Of a DNA stretch of 64,000 nt, positions 35,529 to 49,100 are shown piece after piece. The notes beneath the pieces are model-generated. The model did no database searches, was not told where the DNA came from, and saw only the letters and a program-made list of their open reading frames with translations. Position 1 is the stretch's first letter. Every line of letters starts with the position of its first letter. The stretch spans positions 2,494,171 through 2,558,170 of the forward strand of contig BCKC01000002.1 of NCBI GenBank assembly GCA_001600455.1, read 5' to 3'. This DNA comes from Endocalyx cinctus (Eukaryota; Ascomycota; Sordariomycetes; Amphisphaeriales; Apiosporaceae). Position numbers and translations under genes: made by a program.

Positions 35529-36533
35529 TTAAACGTTGCTGAGGCGAGACCGTTTGCGTCCACTCCCGGATACCGGGTGTACCTTGTCGTTCTTTTCTCT
35601 CTTGAGTTTGTCGTCCAAAACCCGCTCTGGAACCAAAGTTAGTCTCGGCAACCTCTCCAAATAGGAAAATGGGCAAGCTGGCGAGGAACTTACTGAGAAC
35701 GTCGTATCCGAACTGAGGGAATTCCAAGCAAAGCGCCTCGAACTCTTCTTCCGCCTCCGCTCGAAGGGTATGACTCCTTGTCGCCCAGAAGTTGGCGACA
35801 GGGGTCCGTACGGTGATATCGGTCTTGTTGGTATACTGGTATACATAACGAGCATAGGTGATTTCCCCCTTTGCGGTAGAGTTGATGCAATGGATCTTGC
35901 TGCTCGCGAGCGTTCTCAGATTTTCCACGCCGAATTTTTCAGCCACGGTGTAGACGCGCGCGTGTTTCAAGAGGTGCTCGCCCGTCTCGTCTACGGAAGG
36001 GAGGGATGGGTCCGACTCGAGCGCTCGTTGACCCGGAAGCTTCTTAGGGAAATAGTCGCCTGTATAGAGGTACTCGAGGAAACAGCCGACGGGGTCAATC
36101 TCTTCGGTCGCAAGCTCGATTTGTCTCGGCTAAGTCGCATACGTCAGGAATTTTACCACGGAGTAATCGTCAAAGGTTTTATGGCGACGGCGGAGGTGGA
36201 GGAAGGAAAGCGGAGGGCTCGGGGTGGATACAAACGTACGCTTCCATCGTCGGCGAATGCGCTACAAATATCTGCAAAGAAAGGACTTTGAACGAGCAAT
36301 GCTTGATGCGCCGTAAGGATAGTCTCATTCTCTCCACTACCAACTATCAAAGTGACAACGGGGCTTGCAAGGTAGCTAATAAAGGTAGGGCGTGGTTCGT
36401 ACTCTCCACTTTCCGGGAGAACGAGTTCTCCGGCAGTCTCGGACGCGGGGGCTTCATCTACCCCTTCGCCCATCTCGACGTCACCGGCCGTGGACTGGAC
36501 TTCGGGTATTTCCGATATAGCATCGTCGGCCAT
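35529..36533 (-). CDS. BTB/POZ-domain protein
   Basis: Three exons, 36533-36240, 36129-35694 and 35626-35529 (introns 110 and 67 nt), give 275 aa. After an acidic N-terminus of about 50 residues the BTB fold begins: PVVTLIVGSGENETILTAHQ, ALLVQSPFFADIC, then after the first intron IELATEEIDPVGCFLEYLYT. The region after the fold (HARVYTVAEKFGVENLR) is the usual BTB exit helix pair. The C-terminus is basic (GSGRKRSRLSNV), possibly a nuclear signal. No BACK, Kelch or MATH domain is present. Such short BTB proteins are numerous in filamentous fungi and may act as Cul3 adaptors, but the role here is unknown. Confidence 0.85.
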
Positions 36534-38672
36534 TTTTAAAGAAATAAAAAGACTAAGGAATGAATGATTACTTGAATTAATGAAAGAATATAAAGCGACT
36601 CTATTCCATCTAATTTGAAAGATGTTCTGACTACAATAGTTGGCGGGTTTAATACTTCAATTGACTTAAAGAGAGTAAATGGGTTGTAAATTTAAAGCGT
36701 ATCAGGTGTACGATTATATGTTTAAATTAGTTCAAGGAACGAATGAAGAAGTTTAGAATCAATTTCAACTAGAAAGAAAAGTCAATTAATTAAAGAACGA
36801 GGGATACTTAATATCTATTCGAAATAGCGATGACATTGAAGTGGGATAATGGATAATAATTAGAAGCTCTGAAAAAGGAACAAAAAGTAAAGCTTAGCAG
36901 CTAGGTTAGTACTCTGTACTCCGTACATGTAGGTTAGCTGGCTGGCAGGCTGGTTGGCTAGGGAAATAAATGTTTAATTGTATATGTGAAAAAGCATGTG
37001 TTCAATTAGGTGTTATCTCCATACAAATTTTCACCAGGTATTTACAGTATGTTGTTTCGGAACAACATATCTCCGGTATCTAATCTGACAATAAAATACT
37101 CCAAAAATATAATTGGCCAGACGCTGTATTTTCTCTATATGTATACTCCGTAATATGTACAGTATCCAGCTGCATTAAACTAACCCAATATAGAATAGAT
37201 ACTCCGTACCTCTTGTTTGCCTTGCGCTTCAGGCACCATCTTTATTTCCCCAATCGTTTGCCAAGAACAGCACAGAGGCCGATGAGAGGCTACATCCGGT
37301 ATAGAGGCTTTACACTCCCATCCCACGCCGAGCCCCTATAGGATTCCTATAGGAGTAGAAAAAAAAATGTAATAATCATAAAATAATCATTATCGAAAAA
37401 CTTTTTTTTTTCTTTAAACCCAATTATATATGTATTAATTTTTAATCAACTTCTTTTCTTTTTTTTTTCTCTCGTAAGAGTCCCATGAGAAGGCCGTGGG
37501 ACCCCATGGGAACCCATTGTGAAGCCCTGATCCGGTACTTTTAACGATAAAGGAACTAAATACGAATTTACCTTTGAATAATAGGGAGTGTAACGGCGGA
37601 GAGGAGTTGACGGCCGCCGGTTGAAGTAGGGTGTCAAAACTATACACGGATTTATTCCCTGGACTATGATATTAACCTTGAGCCCAATCCTAATTTCCTC
37701 GTACTACACGCGACCTTAATCGTCAATCTTAGTTTTTAACCATACACTAAATAATGTCAAGTCGCGGTTTAATAGTTAATTGTCAGTATAGTCATAGTAT
37801 AAGTTATCATAGTTGCACTACCAGACTACAAGTATTATCTCCCCCGCGAGAACTCCTTATACCCCCTGTTCAACGATCACGTGATCAAATACCAAAAGTG
37901 ATCGCTCAACAACATGCATTACTTTTTTTTTTTTTATAAAAAAAAAAATGTATAACAGAGATAAGATGAGTTAACTCTCTGGGGACAGGTTGACAGGTAG
38001 ACCCAGGTAATAAAAACCTCATAAGCTACATTCGCTACATACTGTCCACCCCTCGACCCCTAACGTTCCAACATGTTGGTTCTGCTACACACCTGATTAC
38101 TTGCACCATGCGATGACTAAGGTTCCAGATTTCATCAACGTCACATTAGCAAATAAGTAAATCCATGCAGCCATGATAGTGGCATTTCGAGTAGGGGAGA
38201 TGAGATAGTACGAAGGTTTAGACGGAAATCGCTCAATTACTCACATGCTTGCATAGGGAGAGAATATTTTCCATATCAAGTCATTTGTCAACAAATACAA
38301 CGTCAGTTGACCATGCAGCGGCCAGATGTTAGCAAATTTACGACATATACAGCAGGGGGGCTTTTCCAGCTTTTGTTAGTTGTTTGTTAGCAAAAATCAC
38401 TGTTTGTGATAAAAAATGTGGTCGATATTTGTGTGAATATTTATTGTTACTTCTCTCAAAGCAACTCAAGCGACAAACAACATCCCTTGCTCCAATATTC
38501 AATCTTTTAATTAGGTATTTAGTTATATAAATAATCAATAATATAGAGTTTTTCCTTTTATTGCCTTCGAGATTGATATGGCTCCTCTAAATTAAAAGTA
38601 TCAACTTCGCTGGTCACCAGAATCTCTAAACTCGTAACTGTACCCGGCCCCGAAACTAAAATAATACACACA

Positions 38673-38710
<38 letters not shown>

Positions 38711-39615
38711 TTATGGGGTCATTTTCTCATTATTTTCAACTGTAATGTGCTGAATGAAGTATGAGAAATCAAATGTGTTATTGTATAGTACCACTATCAT
38801 CTCGTAGCTGTATCGCTGTTTCCAAAAACTATTAGTGCGGCTTCATCTATCCCTTCGATATATCCAGATCCATTCATTTGGGAACTCGGTTATGGAGAAC
38901 ACCTTATTCAATATTTTAGCTAAATTTAGAACTAAAAGTAATATAATAATCATTGTTAACAAACAAAAGTTAATACTCATCGAGGTATCTTAAACCGAAA
39001 ATCTGCTGATGATACCCCTTAGTTCGCCATGAATCTATTGTTGGAATTACATCCCCTGGTGTATTTGCTAACAATTAGAATTATCATGCTCATTACTACA
39101 TGAATTATTTACTCGAGATGTCACTTGAACAAAGGATTAGTACACAATGTCCATTGACCTGTTGGGTTAATTACAATGAAGAACAAAGAAAAACTGGACA
39201 TTGCGAGGTCAATATTCATTCACCGTCTATCTAAGCGAGACTAGGTTAAGAACATGCTACCATGGACAATGGATTATGCCTTTCAATGGACTCACCAACA
39301 TAACAAGTACAATCAGATGACCAACGCGAGTATTATTCCACTTACATTACTTCGCATACCTACTGAGAAAGAAAAAACTATATATTTACGATCTTGCTAT
39401 TGTCTTGTCCTTTCTTTTCTTCACTTCACCAAGTCAAATCTGGAGGAATATCAAATACACGCCTGCATCTAGCTTTACTTGAATGATATTATTCGCTACT
39501 TGCCCCAGTCTCTCTAATATACGAACGCTATTTGCAGTCATTACTGTTTACTAAAACCCCTTGTTCTTATAAATATACAACCTTATCCAGACACCTTTCT
39601 TGCATTGAGATAATT
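36534..39615. other. AT-rich gene-poor region between BTB and glycosyltransferase genes
   Basis: About 3.1 kb with no recognisable gene. It holds three copies of TACTCCGTA within 300 bp (36917, 37144, 37200), A/T runs near 37360-37470 and 37921-37950, and an AT microsatellite. Small open frames (37435-37647, 39254-39472) have no domain. Confidence 0.55.
38676..38707. repeat. AT dinucleotide microsatellite (16 units)
   Basis: Uninterrupted AT repeat directly following ACACACACGC. Read directly; likely length-variable between strains. Confidence 0.9.
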
Positions 39616-40821
39616 ATGGTGAAGATCCTCTTCATTCTCCCTGAGTATGTCACCACATCTCTGGATGGGTCCATCAACAATGGCTACAAGGGCACCGAGC
39701 GCTCAGCAGTCTACACGATCCAAGCGATGCTAGAGAAAGGCCACGAGATACATCTCATCGCACCGAAAGGGTCAATCGAGCCATACAGAGGAAGGCTCTG
39801 GGAGTCTTGCAGCGAGCCTCTCTGGAGTACCGCTTCCGGTGAACCGAAAGGGTCGACGAAAGACGAAGTCAGCCGAGCCCGGGCCCAAACGATCGCGTGC
39901 ATCCAGAAAGCAACCGACCAAATAAACTTCGACATTATCGACTGCCACATCGCACACGACATGAAGATTGACGCCTTGCTGAAAAGCCTGGATGTTCCGC
40001 ACGTTGTCAACTTCCACGGCCCCCTTAACAAGGGTGCGGTTGACGAAGCGATTGCGGCGTACCGATCTTTGCGTGTGATCACCGTGTCGGAGCTGCAGCG
40101 AACAGCCTTGCGTGGAACCATCGAACCCAACTACGCCGGCGTGGTACCCAATGGAATACCGGATATTCCATTCCAGCCCTTGTCCGCAAACGAGAGAACG
40201 GACGATCTGGTCATGTTAGCCCGCCTGTCTCCTCGCAAGGGCATTCTTCGAGGCATCGAGATCGCCAAGCAAGCCAAAAAGAACCTCATCATCGCCGGCG
40301 TTCTCCTCGACGACCAGAACAACATGAAGTGGTACCACACTGTCCTGAAACCCCTGCTTGACAACATCCAAAAAGACAAAGAAAAGAAGTACAACGTCAC
40401 GTTGAGGGTGGATATAAACGAGACCAACAAGCACGAGTTTCTTCGCAACAAGCTCGCGCTTCTCGCCTTAACGCAGCGCAAAAGGGACGACTGGTCGGAG
40501 ACCTATATCGAGGCGGACGGGTTGCATATCACGGAATCGCTCCGAGCGGGACTCCCCATCATCTGCGACCACGGTATTGACAAAAATAAGATTAATGACC
40601 GCGTGGGTTTCCGGTTCGGGAACGACAAGGAAATCGTCGACATCCTAGAAGGTGACGCCAAAAGCGTCAAGAAAATTGAACGGCTGGACTGCTATAATCA
40701 CTATAAAAGCAGCTTCGAAATTAAAAAGACGGTGGAGAAACGGATCAAGGTTTACGAACATGTGATCGGGGAACGGCGGGGAGAGTACATAATGCCTGGT
40801 GAAGAGCGCAACTACACGTAA
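39616..40821 (+). CDS. GT4-like glycosyltransferase, bacterial-type
   Basis: Single exon, 401 aa. The GT-B layout is visible: an N-terminal Rossmann domain with ILFILPEYVTTSLDG and GTERSAVYTIQAM, NFHGPLNK, then VVPNGIPDIPF at the domain linker, LARLSPRKGI opening the second domain, and HITESLRAGLPIICDHG, the acidic-residue motif of the nucleotide-sugar site. No signal peptide or TM segment is seen, so it is probably cytosolic. GT4 enzymes move sugars from NDP-sugars to small molecules, lipids or glycans; the acceptor is unknown. It stands alone in an AT-rich, gene-poor stretch, is intronless, and its wording recalls bacterial GT4 proteins, which would fit horizontal transfer; this is inference. 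ATG 39616 is the first in frame. Confidence 0.85.
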   Translation: MVKILFILPEYVTTSLDGSINNGYKGTERSAVYTIQAMLEKGHEIHLIAPKGSIEPYRGRLWESCSEPLWSTASGEPKGSTKDEVSRARAQTIACIQKATDQINFDIIDCHIAHDMKIDALLKSLDVPHVVNFHGPLNKGAVDEAIAAYRSLRVITVSELQRTALRGTIEPNYAGVVPNGIPDIPFQPLSANERTDDLVMLARLSPRKGILRGIEIAKQAKKNLIIAGVLLDDQNNMKWYHTVLKPLLDNIQKDKEKKYNVTLRVDINETNKHEFLRNKLALLALTQRKRDDWSETYIEADGLHITESLRAGLPIICDHGIDKNKINDRVGFRFGNDKEIVDILEGDAKSVKKIERLDCYNHYKSSFEIKKTVEKRIKVYEHVIGERRGEYIMPGEERNYT

Positions 40822-41940
40822 ACAGGCAGAGGGAGGATCGAACGTTAGAGATTTTTACAATATGGTCATTTTCTTTTGCCAGGTATTCTCAATGGTTTCG
40901 GAATATACACCTTACTTATTTTCGTTATCAAAATCAGCATGAGAAAGATACGGAGGAAAGTCGCTATGGTGATCAGAATATTTATTTATTACACATCTAA
41001 TTAGGAAATAAAGTACTCGATCATTATATAGAAACTCCGAAGTTGTTAAGCGAGAAATTTTCAAGATTGTTTATATTCGCCAGTCCTTGATACTCTTACA
41101 TCTAAGTCTAAAAAAAAACATACTGCAGGTAGCAGCTCAAGCCTGTTCATTGGGTAAACGGAGAGAAAAGAAATATGAAAAACACCATAATATTTAACTG
41201 TCTACCACTTGACAATCCAATCTACGTATATTGTATCAACTAATAGTGACTGATTTAATAGTGAATGATAATAGTGCTTGGTTAATCAGGATCTATGGGA
41301 ACTAACACACCAATACCTAATGAGTCTAAGGATTACCATGTTTTTAAGTGACGGTGAAAAGAAAGTTAAGGCACAGCATGGCTTGTTCGAACTAACTAGT
41401 AGCAGATGGACTTTAATATCTCTAACAAGACAAGACCATGTAGGAAAACTCGTAAAATTCATATATTAAATACCTAGGCAGTGCTTCTGAAAACCTGCGG
41501 TTCCGTTTCGAAGTACTGATGTCTCAAACCTACAGAGCTGTCCAAAATAGGGGAGGGATAAATTTACCTAAACCACTCAACAGGTATTAAGAAGTTATTT
41601 TATCTTTCTTGGTCCTGAAGTGATTGACATAATATGATATTATATATCCTCGTCCTCAAAATCATGGTATTATCATGGCGAGAGTATGTCTCTGTAACTG
41701 GTCATCAATGGGTTACTAGACGGTGCTGGCGCTGGTAACTTACTACGTAAAGCTATATGAAGGAACAGGAGCCTACTATTCAACCACAGCCTTGGAAAAA
41801 TTGACATTGATGGCATACGATCATCACATGAAAGGAAAATATTTCGAGTAACCGGTATCTCGATTTTCTTTCAAGATAAAACAGGACAAAGCTTATGGCA
41901 ACAAGGGGTAGCCTAAAATCTCGATTTCGTAGCTTTGCAG
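40822..41940. other. AT-rich intergenic region
   Basis: No recognisable gene; short open frames (41278-41469, 41780-42019 on the other strand) are featureless. The right end, TTTGCAG at 41934-41940, looks like the splice acceptor of the decayed gene that follows, so a lost first exon may have been here. Confidence 0.5.
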
Positions 41941-43145
41941 GAGACCTGCGCTGGAGGGACAGAGCAATGGGACGAATTAAACAAAACTCCGAGGGGGAAA
42001 CTATTCGCGACAAGATCAATTGCTCGTGTCTGCCACGCTATTCTATTCGGGGGTTCCACTGTCGAAGTTTGTGCACAGCTTCGGTTTGCGTGGAATGGCT
42101 CGAAAATAGACCTAATTACCATCACCGTCATCTTCAATAGCACCATTCTTTACCGATATGAGCGACGATCCTCACCTAACGATCAGTATCCTATTAACGC
42201 GTGTATTCAGTACGCCGTGAATGCTACGTGCGCTCCCGATTTATCAACTGACCCTCGACTTCACGAAAAAAAGACGAATAATTTTCGCCTTGTGACTTTC
42301 CCTGTGATCCGCCACACCGATTATGATTACTACGGAAAGTCCGTAGTCGTAAGAGACATTGCAATCTGGACTCGTCATCTTATCGCTACACCGGATAGCA
42401 GCAGCAACCTTTATTGAGCTCGCTCGGGTGGCGATAGAGGGACTTTGGGTATCGTAGTCTATATGACAGTCAAGACTTAATTACGTCGACACTAAGGTAG
42501 ATGGGGTTCAATTGGTATTCACTTCTGAATGGGTATCCTCGGATGTCTTCTAAAAGAAAATCTTATAAGCATACTTGGCGAGCCCCTCTGCTGAGACAGA
42601 GGCAGGTGCCAGTGGCGCGCGGATACTTGCAGACGGTTATTTTATGCTAAAGCCATTGATGACATCTGGAATAGAAGCTCAGCGACTCCGCAACTTGCTT
42701 CAACCAGTCTTAAGTATTCTTAACGACAATAAAATGGGTTATGGTAGGCTCTTCCCAAGATTAGCTTATTCATCTAGACAGATTTCCTGTTGATGCATAG
42801 AAATTCCAGGCCCGGCTAACTTATTCTATAGACTCTAAATTATACCATTCATTAGGGATTATGAGATTTACGTTGAAGCTGTCCAGGATGTGGATCTTGA
42901 CGTCGAAATAACTCAGTATCACATTGGTGGCCATTTTATCCCATGACCTTTGATTAAGACAGACAGCGCAGTACCCTTGATAGAAATATTCAGATTTCAA
43001 GTCGCCAACGGTGGCGTACTCTCTGGTGCGTCTCTGGACGTATCTAGACCAACTATAACCCCTTTTCCTCTCGCCTTTCCTAATATTAAGAATAATGAAG
43101 TTAGAAATCTAAGAAATATGAACGGAAACATATCCACTTGTATAC
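41941..43145 (+). pseudogene. Decayed berberine-bridge-type FAD-linked oxidase
   Basis: Blocks of a secreted BBE-like oxidase occur in the family order. 41941-42414 begins TCAGGTEQWDELNKTPRGKL and includes YAVNAT, NFRLV and DYYGKSVVVRDIAIWTRHL. At 42416-42478, in another frame, comes RSGGDRGTLGIVVYMTVKT (the family SGGGGGTYGVV segment). At 42600-42750 is GYFMLKPLMTSG and LLQPVLSIL; at 42855-43145 are VEITQYHIGGHFIP and VANGGVLSGASLDVS. Breaks: no ATG or signal-peptide exon; roughly 130 residues that should hold the GGECPTVG/GGGHS flavin region are missing between the first two blocks; frame changes near 42415 and 42855; an in-frame TGA at 42942 where relatives have Arg; and the C-terminal end is absent. 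A possible old intron (GTAGGC donor about 42751, CTAAC, TATAG near 42831) survives. Clearly non-functional. Confidence 0.8.
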
Positions 43146-46100
43146 TATTTTAAGTGGGCAAAATATATTCAGGTGATATTAATACGTTGAGATGCCATCT
43201 ACAGCAGTCTCTTTATTACGGAAGTCCGACGAGAATTCTAATTACGTATAAACAATCGCTTGTTATCGGGATACACCATCAACTGAATAGGGTAAGTGGG
43301 TAAATTCCGTAGTTCATGAGATTGATTAGTTATTTTCTTGGGGAAATCTCGATTATCCATCGAATATACCTATATCCGACGTTATTTCCATTTCTGTTTT
43401 TCAATCCCGTCCTCAAAAGGCAGAATCATAATCATGACCAGACGTTTCTGTAAATATTACGTCGATTCTACACCAATCTCGGCCGCGGACATCGCGAAGT
43501 GTGGTTGCTGCATGTCTCATCTTACCCTAAAGTTTTCTCTTTCCGGTGCGGTGCAGGACTGACTGGCCAACACAGACCCTATCAAGACTTGGAAAACCAT
43601 GCAGAATACCAACATGTTCCAGTCTGAACTTCTCACGCGATTTATGCGTTGTGCCTAACAGCTTTTATCTGATAGCAAGATGACTGGTGCGCATATTCGT
43701 CTCTAATGGCCTAATTGTTATATCCTGGGGTGTTCATATCGTATATGCATATGGCAGTTACCAAGCGCCAACAAGGGCTCGACAGCTTTTTACATATGCA
43801 ATCATTTTTGGTTAGTTATAGGGCTTGTCGCCGAATGCAACGCACGAGGAACCAACTGCTAACACAGAACAAAGCTTCTATACAAGTTTAAAGAGGACAA
43901 TTGATTGCTGACGTCAGACCTCTCGAGTATGCGTTCTTCCAGAACATACTTAAGTACTTATCCTCTTTCTTGAGCAAATCAAAACATCCTAAAATCATGG
44001 TCATAAGTCTAGACGTTTTTCTAGGCGCAAACTATACACAATACTTTCAAATGACTTGACAACAACAGGTATAACAATGGCATGTACCAGTACCACCTTT
44101 GCAACCCAAATTAAGAACAGAAGTACTTGTAATCAGTCCTATTATTAACTTGACTACTGTCCATGGGTACGAGTATATATATATATACCTATATATACTA
44201 ATTGTAGCTCGAGTAGTTTATTCCCTAATCGGGCAATAAGTCGAATTGGGAATAGCAGATGTTATTTAGGTACCTATCCACTAATTCAATAGTGCAGTTT
44301 GTTGCTGACATACAGGTGGCTATTCCACTACCGGAAGAACCTTGGTGTAAAAGTAGCAGTACCAGTACCCATCTGACAAAAAACATCCGCTATGCTACTC
44401 AGCCCATCCAACGTAAAGCGCATAGACGCGAGTCATGCAAACCGATTACAATATCTATCGCAGTATTGATACCAGCAGGGTAATTATTGTTGCTTATGGC
44501 GTAGCAGGGGGATTGGCTGAACTACTGTGTACTTGCCTGGAACTATACCAGTATAGACAGGTTCGATAAGCAAGTAATTATATTAGAGTCGCATCCGGGA
44601 ATCCCTACAGAAAGAAACCCAAAGCCCTGCCCGTCTGCCTGGGTGCCCCGTGTCTGCGGAATGAGCGGACGATGCACAGGTAAGGGGGGGCGCAGCTTCG
44701 GGTAGCAATTGTAGTGTAGCATACATACGTAAGAGAGAGCCGAGGGAGCCCTATACTTATGCGTAGAGAAGATAGCCCTACGAGTTTTGTTTCTTTGCTT
44801 ACTTACTTGCTATTGACGTGGATTAATTGTTAATGGGAGGTTGAAACACGGCAAGGGAGATTATTTCACGGAAATATAGTACCGGTAATTACTTATTGAT
44901 CGACAAGAAGAAACTAAAATTGCCGCGATGCCAACTTGTTGTTTCTTCTTTTGATGCCGGATGCGTCTATCTTATGTAGTGTCCTTTTGAATACCAACCA
45001 AGCAGCCAAGTCAACCAACAATCCCCCCACATTCGCGGGATCATAGCGCGCTTATGTTACAACTGATGCTCAGTAGATAATCCACCTAGTAGTATACCTC
45101 TCTAGCTCAATCCTTCAAAGTCATTTCCTCCTCTTTCAGGCAGTTCTAGTTACTGCGACGGCAGCGCGCAAGAGAGACGCGTACGTGCTTCAGTGCTGTC
45201 GTACGATGAAATCATTCGTGGTTTCATTCTGTCGACACAGCCCATAATATATGTAGTATATATGCATGACATACAGGCTGACGATAATTGAGTATGGTAG
45301 TGGTGACAAAATAAAACGTTCACGCATACGCCATTTCCCAAAGAGCAAAACCAAAACTAAAATAAAGGGAAACGAAGATTACGAGGACGGGAAAAAAAAA
45401 AGTACGTATAAGGGCTGATAATCTGCAATGCAACAATAATTCCTGTAGGACTTCTGCCTACGATTCCATGGCTCAGCTCACCTATACAGCCTAGACTATT
45501 ACCTACATCTTATGTCTTATGTGCAGATAAAGATTATCCGCTCCATCATCGTCGAAAGAAGGACAAAAAGACAAGAGTTGGAGTAATGCATGTGAAAGAA
45601 GAAGGTACAGTAGTAAGCTGATCGACGAGGAGCGGGGATCTAGTATAGACAGGAGACCACGATATCTGTTTCTAGTGTAGCGTAGAGATATTGAAGAAGA
45701 AGAAAAGAAAAAGAGATAGATAAAAAAAAAGGGGGGACAGGCCAATGTTGTTAATTGTTAGTATATCCTACTTACTTACATAGGCTAATCTGATATGATC
45801 TGACAACTACGCTGGGGCATCGCAGCAGAAAAGGGAAAACCCTTCTGTCCCTGTTCACGTATCGCTCGATTCCTATTCGTCCTTTTACGCAAACACGGGA
45901 TCTTATTCGTTATCCACTTGTGGATATATGTATTTTTGACATGACTTTAAAAGAAAAAATAGGAGTTGAAACACCGAAGAACTCAAATGAAGATCTGTAC
46001 GTCGTTTCGGGCAGGTAATGCTACCGCGTAGAGCTGGAAATGCATCTTCAGAGATTAATTTCTATATTTCTTGTCTATACGAAATGAAAGAACACGATAT

Positions 46101-49100
46101 GATTAGGTTATTATACTATGCGTACAAGCACCCTGGTCGGACGACCGGCCAGCCAGCAGCCCTACGGTGACCTGAACCCATGGGTAAGAATCGTAATACG
46201 CGGAAGGATTGATGTCCAACAACGAACAAAAAAGTTTGATCGACCCAGGCCGACGGCACCGTGACCATCAGCTTCACCATTCCTCTCTTCTTATCCTTGT
46301 TACATGTGATCTACCCATTCCATCTACCCGGTACGCTTCGGATTTATCCCGTATCAATTTCGGTCATGTTAGAACTGCATTTGTATATATGTCTGTATGT
46401 CATAACCCTGACATGTAGCAATTGGGTTCAAAGAAAAAAAAATTGCACACGACTTTGGCTCTCTTAATCTAGCCTCACATGTTTCGCCATGTGAAAAAAG
46501 GGAACTTTAATATATTTTATGCTACGTTGTCTCACGCACATATGTATCGCTGTTAAGGGATTGATCAGCTACAGGACTTGGGGAAAATGATAGATAATAA
46601 AATAGATTACGACATGATCGTGTAATGAACGTACTTCGTTCGTATACACGCACCCGAAAGATACATTTTCTCATCCTTCTCGTACGACGGAAAGTCCTTT
46701 TTTTTTCCCTGATTTCTTTCCCACCCTCCATGTGGAAGTCAGACACCGTTCCCGTTTTCCTGCTTTTTCAATTTTTTCGCGTTCGTAGGAATATCTATTA
46801 ATTAAAAATTCAATTCCTCCATTTTGAAGGATCCCGACTTGGAAAAAAAAAAAGTACTTACAATACGTTACTTCTCATTATCGGAAGTGTACATACTTCA
46901 AGGGCGAAGGGTAAACCAACTCAATAATTATCTCAAGACATGCTCTCACACATATGGCCGTGCCGCATCTATCCCTTCCAACCCCCATCCCCCCTCCCTA
47001 TCCCCAGGAGTCTCGGCATGTGCTGTAGCCAACATAACCGACCCTGCGATCACGACATCTCACCCGCAATAGATTTCCCAACCCTTCGGTTCCCATCCTC
47101 CTCCTCTTTTTTCACCCACCCCCCGTATCAATATATAGGTACATACTTAATGTCACATGTATTCTCCTCACTTCGGACTCGAAGGATCCAATCCTTAACG
47201 TCGTGATACCGTGTAAACCGACGAGGCCGTGTTTCCCCCCGTCTTTTCTTCTTCTCTTTTTTTCCCCCTTCGCTCTCGTGCTATCAATACTCTTTTCGAG
47301 TTCTCACATGTCGCTTCTCATTGCATATGCTTGGGTCGGGGTCGATGCGTGACACATAAGACCAAGAAGACAATGTTGTAGCACAAGCTTTGAATCTACT
47401 AATGCAAGCCACGTGCACCGTATAAAGAGCAGTAAAGTAATATTACGTAGAATACCTACCTAGGCGTAAACAGTCATAATGCAGGTGAAACAAATGGGAG
47501 GATTTGATTGTAACTTTTTTTTTTTTTTTTTTAAATTACTACTTATATAGTTCTTGTTACTAATTCGTTCGACAGGGGAAATAAAAACAAATAAATTGAC
47601 AGGAGTAGATCAGTAGAGTACAGCACAGCTGTACTACCATCATCCACACAAAACCAGCATCTCATGCCAGACAAATTAATCGGTAATGACACACGGAACC
47701 GTGTCATAACCATTGCGGGGAGTTGGGTATACACGTTGCACAGCACATGTAACCTTACTTCCCTCGTGGCTTTTCCTTCCCCCTTTCCTCTAGCCCTCGC
47801 GGGAATTTTCTCGTCCGTGTTCACTGAGAGGATAAGGGGTCTGAATTGCAGTGAGATGATGCTACAGGCGCGCCGGCCGTTTAATCCCTCAACCTGTACT
47901 GCTCCAACATGAATACCTCCCATCCATTGACGGCAACGAGGCACGTCGGGAGATCATCTGGGTACCGATGATCCCAGGAAGGTGGATTACTGCGCTCGCG
48001 GAGAAATCCTACGAGGTATCCAAAACTTGGCGCGGCGCTTCGTCGTAAGGCTTGTGAAGGCCAAGACTATTGGGTTGGGGATAAAACAAGCCGACACATT
48101 GACGGCTCATAAAGGGCCTCGCACCTTTTCCTGTCCAGCAGAAATTCTTCTTAATCCAGATGCCCAGCTTCATTTCTATCTTTGCGTGTTGATCGCGTGA
48201 TCGTCTCCCCGCTCGCTCTCAAACCCGAGGGTAATAACACTACTAAGGCTTTCGCCGATCTTGCCACGGCTACAACGACCCTAGTCAGTATTAAACCCCA
48301 ATCGTGATGTGTCGGCAACCAGTGCCAGTCCGCAACACGACTTGATAATCATCAAATCGTATGCTTCAGACTACGCGGTGATGCATAAATATCGACCGTG
48401 GAATTGCGTTCATGAGACTCAGTCTATGAAATCATCCACCGAATAACCCGCTGTCGCTCAATCCGGCTTGTTCGTGCGAAAAGAGAATATAGTCAGCATC
48501 AAGCTGAAGTTCATTTTTTCGATTATGTAAAGTCGTTATTAAGGTCGTCGAGGTATTCGTCATTAGGTCGTTCCATCATTCGTGACATTATATTAATCCA
48601 TGATCTGGGAAAGAGAAAAAGATTGTTCTTGTAACGAGTGTCGCTGATACGAGTGACGAAACCGTGTTGTCAAGTCATGCTCGGAATCGCGTTCGGTCGG
48701 GGAGTTCTTTAATAAAGAAAGCCGCTTTATGCCGTATACCGATATATATATAAAAGAAAAAGACAGAAAGTTTTTGGGAATCCGAGAATCCGAAAAATGA
48801 CCTGTCCCGGTCGCCGCCGGGCATTGGGGTGCATTGCTGCGTATACCTCTTTGTATATTGTATAACAAAAAAAAAAAAAAAAAACCTGCCTCGCGTATCT
48901 GGAGGCCCTGCTCAATGCGTAAATGCAATCAGATAACCCACCCAGATCCTGCCATGATGAGGTGAAAGTAAAAGAACGTAAACCTGTTGCTAACCGAGCT
49001 AGCGGCTGTGGCGGGTTGAAACGTACCCAAAAAATCAAACCATAAAAACCAAACGCTCGCTCGCTAAACATTGATAGGAATAAAACAAAGAAAAAAAGAC

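Noticed and set aside
47543..47944. 133-codon minus-strand frame
   Set aside because: It extends from a T tract, has no domain and no splice structure.
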